Shown here in pieces: positions 28,614-36,500 of a DNA stretch of 64,000 nucleotides (positions within the stretch are counted from its first letter, which is position 1; each line of letters starts with the position of its first letter). Source of the DNA: Gynurincola endophyticus (GTDB taxonomy: Bacteria > Bacteroidota > Bacteroidia > Chitinophagales > Chitinophagaceae); NCBI RefSeq assembly GCF_003991195.1, contig NZ_RCWL01000002.1, forward strand, positions 186,001 to 250,000. Reading direction: 5' to 3'. The notes beneath the pieces are model-generated. The model was not told the DNA's origin, did no database searches, and saw only the letters and a list, made by a program, of their open reading frames with translations. The translations under genes and the position numbers were made by a program.

Positions 28614-28621
28614 TATTTTTG
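28614..28621 (+). promoter_or_regulatory. -7 promoter element of argS
   Basis: TATTTTTG matches TAnnTTTG exactly. With the usual spacing the transcript would start near 28626, which favours the ATG at 28640 over the one at 28631 unless the mRNA is almost leaderless. Confidence 0.5.
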
Positions 28622-28630
28622 CAACCTTAA

Positions 28631-30529
28631 ATGAATAAGATGTCAATAGTTTCGATTATACAAAAAGAGGTAGCCCAGGCTATTTCAGCCAATTTTCAAC
28701 TGTCTGTTGCTGAGAAAGATATCCTTATAAATGAAACAAAACCTGAATTTGAGGGTGATTATACAGTGGTATTGTTCAGCCTGGTAAAATCGCTGAAAAA
28801 AGCTCCTGAACAGATCGGAAATGAGCTGGGTAACGCTTTATTGGCGCAATGTTCCGGCCTTATTGCCAGATTTAATGTTATCAAGGGGTTTTTGAATATA
28901 AGTTTGCAAGACAGTTTCTGGATACAGTTTCTGGGTAGCAGGTATACCGATAAAACCTTTGGCAATCATTCATCAAACGGCCAGAAGGTAATGGTAGAGT
29001 ATTCCTCTCCGAATACCAATAAGCCTTTACACCTGGGTCACCTGAGAAATAACTTTTTGGGTTGGAGTATTGCCGAAATCTTCAAAGCTTACGGATACGA
29101 TGTGGTAAAAACCTGTATCGTGAATGATCGTGGTGTACATATCTGTAAATCGATGCTGGCCTGGCAAAAGTTCGGTAACGGGGCCACTCCTGCCTCTACC
29201 GGCATCAAAGGCGACCACCTGGTGGGCGACTTTTATGTAAAATTCGAAAATGAACTAAAAGCGCAGACTGTACCGGTTTTAGAAGAGATTAAAAGCGGAA
29301 ACTTTGAAAATATTCAGGCTGCCGACACACCTAAACTTCAACAATTCTTAGATAAGCTACCTACACTTGAGGGCGAAAAGAAAGAAAGTCTTGAAGACGA
29401 GATTAAAGAAATTGCCCGTAACAATACCCCGATTATGCGTGAAGTAAGAGCGATGTTGCTCAAATGGGAAGAAGGTGATCAGGAGGTATTAAAGTTATGG
29501 TCAACCATGAATCAGTGGGTATATGACGGTTTTAATGAAACCTACAAAGTAATTGGGTCTGACTTTGACAAAACATACTATGAAAGCCAAACTTACCTCC
29601 TGGGAAAAGACCTGGTAGAGCAAGGGCTTGAAAAAGGAGTATTCTATCAAAAAGAAGACGGCTCTGTATGGATTGATTTAACTGCTGACGGATTGGATGA
29701 AAAGATCGTCAGAAGAAGAGACGGAACATCTGTTTACATAACACAGGATATCGGACTGGCACTACAGAAATATGAAGAATTTAAGTGTGATAAAAGTATT
29801 TATGTAGTGGGAGACGAGCAAAATTATCACTTCAAAGTATTGAAACTGATTGCTCAGAAACTGGGGCTGCCGGCAGCTGACGGTATTTTTCATTTAAGCT
29901 ACGGGATGGTGGAATTGCCTTTCGGTAAAATGAAAAGTCGTGAAGGAACGGTGGTGGATGCCGATGATCTGGCAGCTGATATGGTTAAGATAGCCGAAGA
30001 AAAAACAACCGAACTGGGTAAAGTAAATGATTTTACGCAAGAGCAGCTACAGCACTTATACAGAACCATTGGTTTGGGGGGATTGAAATTCTTCCTGTTA
30101 AGAGTAGACGCTAAAAAGAGAATTATCTTCAACCCGGAAGAATCGATCGATATTCATGGATTTACTGCCGCATTCGTTCAATATGCTTATGCGAGAATAC
30201 AATCTATTTTACGTAAAGAGGGAACGGTGGATGTAACAACGTCTTCTTTCGGAACAGGTTTGTTGCCTTTAGAGAAAGCCGTAATCAGTTTAGCAGAGCA
30301 GTTTCCTGCGGTAGTCGCTCAGGCCGCACAAGAGTACAATCCTTCCGTAATCGCTGCTTATGTATTTAAACTGGCTCAGTCGTTTAACAGCTTCTATTCT
30401 GAACATTCAATCGGAAAAGCAGAAAACGAAGAGAAAAAGGTATTGAGAATTGCAATTGCAATGTTAACCGCAAACATTATCGAAAGAGGAATGCATCTGA
30501 TGGGAATTAATGTACCATCTAAAATGTAA
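28631..30529 (+). CDS. argS: arginyl-tRNA synthetase
   Basis: A class I aminoacyl-tRNA synthetase that charges tRNA-Arg in the cytoplasm. The 632-residue product has an N-terminal Add-1-like domain (about 5-95), the HIGH motif as H-L-G-H (in N-K-P-L-H-L-G-H-L-R-N-N), the KMSKS-equivalent F-G-K-M-K-S-R-E-G, and a C-terminal DALR anticodon-binding domain. The start is either ATG 28631 or ATG 28640 (MSIVSIIQKE); the second fits the promoter element better and the family N-terminus. The gene stands alone. Identification is secure. Confidence 0.96.
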   Translation: MNKMSIVSIIQKEVAQAISANFQLSVAEKDILINETKPEFEGDYTVVLFSLVKSLKKAPEQIGNELGNALLAQCSGLIARFNVIKGFLNISLQDSFWIQFLGSRYTDKTFGNHSSNGQKVMVEYSSPNTNKPLHLGHLRNNFLGWSIAEIFKAYGYDVVKTCIVNDRGVHICKSMLAWQKFGNGATPASTGIKGDHLVGDFYVKFENELKAQTVPVLEEIKSGNFENIQAADTPKLQQFLDKLPTLEGEKKESLEDEIKEIARNNTPIMREVRAMLLKWEEGDQEVLKLWSTMNQWVYDGFNETYKVIGSDFDKTYYESQTYLLGKDLVEQGLEKGVFYQKEDGSVWIDLTADGLDEKIVRRRDGTSVYITQDIGLALQKYEEFKCDKSIYVVGDEQNYHFKVLKLIAQKLGLPAADGIFHLSYGMVELPFGKMKSREGTVVDADDLAADMVKIAEEKTTELGKVNDFTQEQLQHLYRTIGLGGLKFFLLRVDAKKRIIFNPEESIDIHGFTAAFVQYAYARIQSILRKEGTVDVTTSSFGTGLLPLEKAVISLAEQFPAVVAQAAQEYNPSVIAAYVFKLAQSFNSFYSEHSIGKAENEEKKVLRIAIAMLTANIIERGMHLMGINVPSKM

Positions 30530-30562
30530 TTGAGAATGGAAAGTTGAAAAAAATTCTCAATT
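30528..30562. repeat. AT-rich hairpin at the argS stop codon
   Basis: AATTGAGAAT (30528-30537) pairs perfectly with ATTCTCAATT (30553-30562). It overlaps the argS TAA stop. The right side is followed by a T-rich but broken run, so termination is possible but weak. Confidence 0.45.
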
Positions 30563-30611
30563 CTTCATTCTTAATTTATTTACGTGGCCATTTTCAATTG
30601 AAAAACGTGCT

Positions 30612-30650
30612 AAAAAAATGGGCCGGGGAGGTTTGAAGAAACTGCCGGCC
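30612..30650 (-). terminator. terminator of the TPR gene
   Basis: On the minus strand GGCCGG (complement of 30645-30650) pairs with CCGGCC (complement of 30621-30626), with an internal GTTT/AAAC step. It is followed by CCATTTTTTT. It lies about 20 bases past the TPR-gene stop codon. Confidence 0.8.
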
Positions 30651-30668
30651 TTTATTCCAATAATAACC

Positions 30669-31688
30669 CTAACGAAGTCTACGCTCTTTCTTTAAATCAC
30701 CGAGTGAAGGATCTAATTTAATCGCCGCATCGCATAATTGCTGACCTTTTGAAACATCTCCTTTCTTTTGATAACTTAACCCGATCATGTATAAAGCCTG
30801 AGCGTTTTGCTTGTCAATAAAAAGTATTTTATCCCAATACTCTATCGCCTGATCAAACTTACCCTGACGGTAATACCCATCAGCGATATTGTATAATAAT
30901 TCCTGATCCTGAGGTTTTTTAGCTAATAGCTCGATCAATATGGCAGTACCTTTTTCAAATTGCTTACTATTCAGGTAAGCATTTGCAAGATTCTCATAAT
31001 AATCATTGGTTTTACGATAACCTTTTTCACCGGCCTTTTCAATCCAGTAAATAGCTTTTTTATCGTCAGGCATAGCATAATAAACCAGGCCTGCTTCATA
31101 CATCCATTGAGGTTTTGAAGAATCTCTTGCCAGCACCTGTTCATAACAACCGGCTGCACGTTTGTAATTACTCATCTCTAAGAAACATTGTGCTGCTATA
31201 TAAGGAATTTCAGCAGAAGAAGAATCATACCTGAAAGCATGATCTGCATGCTGTAATGATTTACCGTAATCTTCTAAATGATAATACGCTTTTGATAATG
31301 TATAAGAGTGATTGCCTTCTACATTTAATTGTTTTGCTTTTTCTGCGTAGCGGATAGCATCCTGCCACTTACGCATATCCAAAGAAAGACGCGACAATTC
31401 ACCTACAACAAATTTATCATTGCCATCGGTTAACGGTTCTATCTTTAATAAAATAGCATATGCTTCGGGATATCTGCTTTGAGCTAAAAGCGAAGAATAA
31501 AGTCCTTGTAAACTGGGAATGTGTTCATTGTTAAAACTTAAGGACTTGTGATAAGCGATTTCTGCAACCCGGAATTTGTTTTCAAGGAAGGCCTCCTTGC
31601 CGGTTTGATAATAATGTGAAGTACTATCTGATTGAGCAAATAGTGACAGGTTCAATAGGGTTAATATTACTACGGATACGGATTTCAT
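30669..31688 (-). CDS. exported TPR-repeat protein
   Basis: A 339-residue protein with a signal peptide (1-18, ending L-F-A-Q). The rest is tandem tetratricopeptide repeats (about 25-330) with typical A-x-x-Y-x-x-A-L and L-Y-N-I-A-D-G-Y-Y-R-Q-G-K-F-D-Q-A-I-E-Y-W patterns, about eight units. TPR proteins scaffold protein complexes, here in the periplasm. No enzymatic domain is seen and the partner is unknown. It has its own promoter element upstream and its own terminator downstream, so it is monocistronic. Confidence 0.85.
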   Translation of the reverse strand: MKSVSVVILTLLNLSLFAQSDSTSHYYQTGKEAFLENKFRVAEIAYHKSLSFNNEHIPSLQGLYSSLLAQSRYPEAYAILLKIEPLTDGNDKFVVGELSRLSLDMRKWQDAIRYAEKAKQLNVEGNHSYTLSKAYYHLEDYGKSLQHADHAFRYDSSSAEIPYIAAQCFLEMSNYKRAAGCYEQVLARDSSKPQWMYEAGLVYYAMPDDKKAIYWIEKAGEKGYRKTNDYYENLANAYLNSKQFEKGTAILIELLAKKPQDQELLYNIADGYYRQGKFDQAIEYWDKILFIDKQNAQALYMIGLSYQKKGDVSKGQQLCDAAIKLDPSLGDLKKERRLR

Positions 31689-31709
31689 AAAAAAGGGCGT
31701 TTATTGAAA

Positions 31710-31717
31710 CAAAGGTA
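31710..31717 (-). promoter_or_regulatory. -7 promoter element of the TPR gene
   Basis: The minus strand reads TACCTTTG, an exact TAnnTTTG match 21 bases before the start codon. Confidence 0.45.
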
Positions 31718-31745
31718 CAATCTTCGTTCCAAAAACATAGGGTGA

Positions 31746-33698
31746 TTACTTGAGTACTACTATTGATAACGCTGGTAAATCAAGTTTTATTTTGTAGTGG
31801 TCAGAGTTTTTATCGATGAGTTCACACTTAATTACCTGGTTATCTGCCACTCCATCCCCGCCAAACCTTTGATCATCACTGGTTAAGATTTGTTTCCAGG
31901 CAGATTTACCATAAACGACAATTTCCCATCCGAATCTGGCAACCGGAGTCAGGTTTAAAATTATTACCAAATCTTTTTCATTTGCCGTGGTTTTACGGCG
32001 ATATACAATTACTGATTCTGAACGATGTTGCAGATCTACCCACTCAAATCCCCCGGTGTCGAACTGCTTTTCATAAAGAGCCGGTTCACTCACCAATAAC
32101 TCGTTGAGTGCTTTTACATATTGCTGTAAACCAGCGTGTACAGGATACTGTAATAACCCCCACGGCAATTCTGTTTTGTAGTTCCACTCGGTAGTAGAAC
32201 CAAACTCATTTCCCATGAATAATAACTTACCTCCGGGGTGAGTATACATGTATCCGTAAAGACTTCTTAAACCTGCAAACTTTTCCTTTTCATTACCAGG
32301 CATTTTGTAGATCATCGGACTTTTTCCGTGTACTACTTCATCATGACTTAGCGGCAACATAAAGTTTTCATCATAATAATACATGATACTGAATGTGAGC
32401 TGGTCTTGAATATTGCTTCTATAGAATGGATCAGTTTTAAAGTATTTGAGGGTATCATGCATCCAGCCCATCATCCACTTCATACCGAACCCCAGGCCTC
32501 CTGCATAAATAGGTTTTGAAACACCCGGCCAGTCAGTAGCTTCTTCCGCAATGGTTTGTATGCCTTCAAATCTTTTATATAAAGTTGTATTAAACAATTT
32601 AATAAATTCAATGGCTTCAATATTGCCATCGCCTCCAAATTCGTTGGGTTCCCATTCACCTTCTTTTCGAGAGTAGTTCAATTTCAACATAGAGCTTACT
32701 GCATCCACTCTTAGTCCGTCAATGTGATAATGCTCCATCCAGAAATGAGCATTGCTTAAAAGAAAGGAACGAACTTCACCTCTCGCATAGTTGAAAATAT
32801 AGGAGTTCCAGTCTGGATGAAACCCTTTCCGGTAGTCGGCATATTCATAAGTGTTTGTACCGTCAAAACGATATAAACCATGTTCGTCATAAGGAAAATG
32901 GGCAGGTACCCAATCCATAATCACTCCGATTCCTTCCTGATGAAACCTGTCAACGAGATACATAAAATCCTGCGGATTTCCGAATCTGCTGGTAGGGGCA
33001 AAATATCCTGTTCCCTGATACCCCCAGCTTCCATCATAAGGAAACTCTGCCACCGGCATGAGTTCCACATGAGTGAATCCCATTTCTTTCACATACCCCA
33101 CTAAACGGTCTGCAAGATATCCGTAAGTATGAAATGATTCTTCATCAGAAGGATCGGGTTTCATCCACGATCCCAGGTGTACTTCATAAACACTCCAGGG
33201 CGCCGATAAGCTATTCCTCATCTTCCTGTCGGCCATCCAGGTACCGTCTTTCCAATGGTACTCCAAATCCCAGGTAATAGATGCCGTATGCGGACGTAAC
33301 TCCCAGAACCAGGCAAAAGGATCTCCTTTTTTTAGAACCAGTCCTTCATAACCAACAATGTGAAATTTGTATAATTCGCCTTTAGGCAAATGAGGTATAA
33401 ATCCTTCCCAGATACCTGATTTATCTAACCGCACAAATAAAGGATGTGCATTTTCATTCCATTGATTGAAGTTGCCGACAATAGAAATATAAGTTGCGTT
33501 TGGTGCCCAAACACTGAAATAATACCCTGCCGTATTTAATACAATGGTAGGATGTGCGCCGAAACACTTATAAGCATTGATAAAAATGCCATCTTTAAAA
33601 TCATCTAAATCCTGCTGCTGAAAAAAGGAATAATTCCATACAGACTTTGTACTGTCTACAAAGTGCACGTCTTCGTATCTGTATGGCGGCAGTTGCAT
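31746..33698 (-). CDS. glgB: 1,4-alpha-glucan branching enzyme
   Basis: Introduces alpha-1,6 branches into glycogen. The 650-residue GH13 protein has an N-terminal CBM48 domain (about 35-135, with F-S-V-W-A-P-N-A and N-F-N-Q-W) and a catalytic barrel. The barrel has nucleophile Asp332 in L-R-V-D-A-V, an E-E pair at 385-386 in I-A-E-E-A-T-D-W-P-G, and Asp453 in L-S-H-D-E-V-V-H-G-K. I chose ATG 33698: the longer in-frame start at 33749 would add 17 atypical residues and lies upstream of a good promoter (-7 element 33719-33726). It is separate from but near the glgC/glgA genes on the same strand. Confidence 0.95.
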   Translation of the reverse strand: MQLPPYRYEDVHFVDSTKSVWNYSFFQQQDLDDFKDGIFINAYKCFGAHPTIVLNTAGYYFSVWAPNATYISIVGNFNQWNENAHPLFVRLDKSGIWEGFIPHLPKGELYKFHIVGYEGLVLKKGDPFAWFWELRPHTASITWDLEYHWKDGTWMADRKMRNSLSAPWSVYEVHLGSWMKPDPSDEESFHTYGYLADRLVGYVKEMGFTHVELMPVAEFPYDGSWGYQGTGYFAPTSRFGNPQDFMYLVDRFHQEGIGVIMDWVPAHFPYDEHGLYRFDGTNTYEYADYRKGFHPDWNSYIFNYARGEVRSFLLSNAHFWMEHYHIDGLRVDAVSSMLKLNYSRKEGEWEPNEFGGDGNIEAIEFIKLFNTTLYKRFEGIQTIAEEATDWPGVSKPIYAGGLGFGMKWMMGWMHDTLKYFKTDPFYRSNIQDQLTFSIMYYYDENFMLPLSHDEVVHGKSPMIYKMPGNEKEKFAGLRSLYGYMYTHPGGKLLFMGNEFGSTTEWNYKTELPWGLLQYPVHAGLQQYVKALNELLVSEPALYEKQFDTGGFEWVDLQHRSESVIVYRRKTTANEKDLVIILNLTPVARFGWEIVVYGKSAWKQILTSDDQRFGGDGVADNQVIKCELIDKNSDHYKIKLDLPALSIVVLK

Positions 33699-33718
33699 GA
33701 TGAGGTTTTTGTTATTCT

Positions 33719-33748
33719 CAAATATAATGAAAATATGAATTAGTTGCA
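33719..33748 (-). promoter_or_regulatory. promoter of glgB
   Basis: The minus strand has TATATTTG (complement of 33719-33726) as the -7 element and TTG (complement of 33746-33748) 19 bases further upstream as the -33 element. This is a full match to the Bacteroidota promoter and decides the glgB start. Confidence 0.65.
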
Positions 33749-33823
33749 ACTGGTAACTTTATCATTTATATGTTTCTCAGGCTGTTACCCTTCATGCACA
33801 CAGTAAGCAAATGTTATCATTCA

Positions 33824-34882
33824 TTATTTATTAAATGTTTCTACCAATCTTTTTCCGATCAATTTCAGATCGCCGGTATCTGTATTACAAAGAATGATCA
33901 CCCAGTAACTGAAATCTGCACTGATGATAATTTCCGAATTAAACCCGTCAATACTTCCACTTCTTCGCAATAAGGCACGTTGGAGGTGTTTGTCATCATA
34001 GAAAAAACCATATGTCGGTTTACCTTTCAACCAATCAATGTAATCATTTGTTTGCGATTTCACCATGTACAACTGTTTTGTTTTTTCAGTAATAAGCTGA
34101 TTGTTCTTTATTGCCAGAAGTAAACGGTGTAAATCATATGTGGTGGAGTATATTTGCCCGGCACCATAGTAATTTGACAAATACCTTCTGTCATTGTATA
34201 ATTTATCAGTTTTACTACCGGTTCCGAAAGTATAATTGTGGTAACCGTATGCCAGTTGAGCAATTACTTCACCCTCCTCTACAAATCCTGTATTGGTTAA
34301 CTGAAGCGGTTGTAAAATCAAACTATCGATTGCTTTTGCATATGAAAGCCGGGTTATTTTTTCAATTACTTTAGACAATAATACATAATCAACATTATTG
34401 TAATTAAATTTTCTATTACCTCTGGTAGAATTCTTTACAAATGTTTTTATGTAGTCGTCTAATTTAAACTTTGAAGTATAAGCGCGGATAGGTTCATTCT
34501 CGAGGGGGGAATAGTGCAGCAATAATTCTGATATGGTAACATTCTTACAACTATCATTCAGATAATCGATGTATTTACCAACCGGATCACTGAATTGCAG
34601 CAGTTGTTTTTCATACAGCTGCAACAAAGCTATTGTAGTAAATAATTTAGTAACGGAAGCAACCGGAAATTTTGTATGATGGGTGACCGGTACACTAAAC
34701 TGGAAGTTCGCATACCCTTTTTGTATATCCAGTATTGTCTGATGCTGATCTGCTATCAAAACAGCACCATTGAAATGCCCTTTTTCAAATTGCTGATGAA
34801 TGAATGCAGTTGCATCCTGCTGACCATGCAACCGGGCAGAACAAAATAAAAACAGGTATAAAAGGTATTTCATCTTTTTCAT
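33824..34882 (-). CDS. serine hydrolase of the beta-lactamase/class C family
   Basis: A 352-residue exported protein with a signal peptide (about 1-20, ending R-L-H-G-Q) and a beta-lactamase-like (PF00144) fold. The nucleophile motif is S-V-T-K (Ser-x-x-Lys), the second motif is Y-N-N in F-N-Y-N-N-V-D-Y, and a loose third motif S-G-S-I-D-G-F lies near the C-terminus. Members are esterases, D-aminopeptidases or penicillin-binding relatives rather than drug-degrading lactamases. A 14-base perfect hairpin abuts the start codon at 34882; ATG 34873 is an alternative start. Confidence 0.85.
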   Translation of the reverse strand: MKKMKYLLYLFLFCSARLHGQQDATAFIHQQFEKGHFNGAVLIADQHQTILDIQKGYANFQFSVPVTHHTKFPVASVTKLFTTIALLQLYEKQLLQFSDPVGKYIDYLNDSCKNVTISELLLHYSPLENEPIRAYTSKFKLDDYIKTFVKNSTRGNRKFNYNNVDYVLLSKVIEKITRLSYAKAIDSLILQPLQLTNTGFVEEGEVIAQLAYGYHNYTFGTGSKTDKLYNDRRYLSNYYGAGQIYSTTYDLHRLLLAIKNNQLITEKTKQLYMVKSQTNDYIDWLKGKPTYGFFYDDKHLQRALLRRSGSIDGFNSEIIISADFSYWVIILCNTDTGDLKLIGKRLVETFNK

Positions 34883-34883
34883 A

Positions 34884-34927
34884 AAAGCGTCTTTGTAGAA
34901 TAAATCATTATTTTACAAAGACGCTTT
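34884..34927. repeat. 14-base perfect inverted repeat before the serine-hydrolase start
   Basis: AAAGCGTCTTTGTA (34884-34897) pairs exactly with TACAAAGACGCTTT (34914-34927) around a 16-base spacer. On the minus strand it lies between the VOC-protein stop (34962) and the hydrolase ATG (34882), one base before that ATG. It could end the VOC transcript or hide the hydrolase start. Confidence 0.7.
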
Positions 34928-34961
34928 AAAATAAAAAATGTTACAACCTCCCCATTCTTAA

Positions 34962-35360
34962 TTAAGAATTATGAATGGGTGTACAGATTTCAACTAAAAA
35001 ACCTTCCGGATCACGGATATAGGCCACCGTCTGACCCCATGGTTTCTGTTTGGCAGCCGCTACCAAAACGCCTCCATTCTCAATCGCTGTTTTTACTAAA
35101 CTTTCCACATCATCGGTTGTAAAACCCAATTCAAACCCAAAAGGCTTTTCACCGGGTTCACTTTTGATATAGTCTGTAGTAAAATTCGATTTTCCAAGGG
35201 TATGCGACGCAAATGAAAGGGTTGTTTCACCAGTTATAATTTCGCCGTAATCATTTTCAGGAGTTACAAACTTACGCTGAAACCCAAAAGTTCTTTCATA
35301 GAAATCAACCATCTTTTCTACGTCGTTCACGTAGAGAATAGTATAACCAAACTTTATCAT
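34962..35360 (-). CDS. VOC-superfamily (glyoxalase/bleomycin-resistance fold) protein
   Basis: A 132-residue cytoplasmic protein made of two beta-alpha-beta-beta-beta modules. The signs are Y-V-N-D-V-E-K-M-V-D-F-Y-E-R-T-F-G-F at the start and W-G-Q-T-V-A-Y-I-R-D-P-E-G-F-L-V-E-I-C at the end. The second block is the typical VOC metal-site end strand with the conserved Glu. The fold covers glyoxalases, dioxygenases and resistance proteins, and the substrate cannot be told from sequence. The stop codon lies inside a small CCCATTC/GAATGGG stem (34951-34979). Confidence 0.82.
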   Translation of the reverse strand: MIKFGYTILYVNDVEKMVDFYERTFGFQRKFVTPENDYGEIITGETTLSFASHTLGKSNFTTDYIKSEPGEKPFGFELGFTTDDVESLVKTAIENGGVLVAAAKQKPWGQTVAYIRDPEGFLVEICTPIHNS

Positions 35361-35412
35361 AATAAGTTATTTTATAAGTAATATCAGCATGCCTGAGGGC
35401 AAATTTATTAAA

Positions 35413-35441
35413 GTAAAAACAGCTGAGTGTACCCAGCTGTT
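35413..35441 (-). terminator. terminator of the PEGA-like lipoprotein gene
   Basis: Perfect 8-base stem AACAGCTG (35418-35425) / CAGCTGTT (35434-35441). On the minus strand it is followed by a T-run. It lies about 55 bases after the stop codon at 35497. Confidence 0.8.
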
Positions 35442-35496
35442 GAATAGAAAAGAAATAATAGTAAAATTATCTTACCGGTGGTTACTTATGAAGCTG

Positions 35497-36000
35497 TTAC
35501 TTAATACGGATCAGTTTTGATTTCATTTCTTCAGACAAACTGTTAATATCCACTACCTGTAATGAAGGGGTGCGATGGGCAACGGTTTCAGGTTTCAGGG
35601 CTGCATAAATCGGTGGTGAACTTAATTTCCACATAGCACCTGAAATCGGATCAATTACCAGAAAGCCAAGAAAGCCACCAATTAATATATTACCAAAATA
35701 CCAGCCGTTCAACTTAAATATCACGGGATAAACCTGCTCCTGATAGCCGGGTTGAGTAATAGTAACGAGATATTCTGCTTTTGAAAAATAACCGGCACCT
35801 GCGCTTAATACAACGGTTGCAGGCGTTTCACCTTTAAAAACAAGGTTTTGTTTTTTGTTGGTAACGGTTACCGAAGCTCCTGAAGGACTACTATCAATCG
35901 ATAGCGGATAAGAACTTTTACTTACAATAGTAGCGCAGTTTGTAAAAAACAAAGAAATAAGAACTGCTGTAAAAACAATTTTCAAAAAATACTTTGTCAT
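35497..36000 (-). CDS. small lipoprotein with a PEGA-like domain
   Basis: A 167-residue lipoprotein (lipobox F-F-T-N-C, Cys22). The PEGA-like segment S-S-P-S-G-A-S-V-T-V-T-N and V-F-K-G-E-T-P-A-T-V (about 36-75) is followed by a conserved hydrophobic patch W-Y-F-G-N-I-L-I-G-G-F-L-G-F-L-V-I-D-P-I-S-G-A-M-W (about 105-130), which is common in Bacteroidota lipoproteins of unknown function. It is probably attached to the outer membrane. The 5'-truncated OmpA remnant lies on the other strand behind it. Function unknown. Confidence 0.7.
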   Translation of the reverse strand: MTKYFLKIVFTAVLISLFFTNCATIVSKSSYPLSIDSSPSGASVTVTNKKQNLVFKGETPATVVLSAGAGYFSKAEYLVTITQPGYQEQVYPVIFKLNGWYFGNILIGGFLGFLVIDPISGAMWKLSSPPIYAALKPETVAHRTPSLQVVDINSLSEEMKSKLIRIK

Positions 36001-36153
36001 ATGATGGTAAAGGTTTGGGAATTTTGAGCATCAGCTACTTACAAATAGATAACTTTTATTATAGTAACCTGCGATAGCTGATTCTACAACAAAAGTAAAA
36101 CAAAATAGAATTACAAAATACCTGTGCTTTTCATACCGTGTGATACAGGATAA

Positions 36154-36399
36154 GTTTTCCAGACGGGGAGGTCTCTTAAAATAGCTATTAACGGTTATAC
36201 TGACAATACAGGAGATGGTAAACACAATCAAACCTTATCCGAACAACGTGCCAATACGGTATTAAATTCATTGGTTGAGGCAGGTATAGAAACCTCACGA
36301 TTATCAGCTAAGGGATTTGGTGCGCAAAACCCGATTGCTGATAACTCTACTGAAGATGGTAAAGCTAAAAACAGAAGGGTTGAACTGGTAAAACTATAA
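36154..36399 (+). pseudogene. 5'-truncated OmpA C-terminal (peptidoglycan-binding) domain remnant
   Basis: From 36154 (just after a TAA at 36151) to the TAA at 36397 the frame is open for 81 codons. It reads as the second half of an OmpA-like domain: K-I-A-I-N-G-Y-T-D-N-T-G, then N-Q-T-L-S-E-Q-R-A, G-F-G-A-Q-N-P-I-A-D-N and K-N-R-R-V-E-L. These are the peptidoglycan-binding motifs seen intact in the gene at 54577. There is no start codon, signal peptide or N-terminal half, and the expected upstream strand (V-L-F-D-x-x-K) is absent from 36001-36153. It is a decayed copy or a recombination scar. Confidence 0.8.
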
Positions 36400-36424
36400 A
36401 TATCTATTCAACCTGGTATATATG

Positions 36425-36472
36425 AATTAAGGTAATTAAGAATGAAATAAACACTTCTTAATTACCTTAATT
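36425..36472. repeat. 18-base perfect inverted repeat, possible terminator
   Basis: Arms 36425-36442 and 36455-36472 are exact reverse complements around a 12-base spacer. A run of Ts follows on the plus strand. It lies between the OmpA remnant and the convergent GH13 gene, so it may end both transcripts. Confidence 0.7.
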
Positions 36473-36500
36473 TTTTAATTAGATCTATTAAACTGACTAC

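Noticed and set aside
33824-34882. Antibiotic-resistance beta-lactamase
   Set aside because: The motifs place it in the broad class C-like serine hydrolase family; there is no evidence for drug hydrolysis. The same holds for the gene at 61216.
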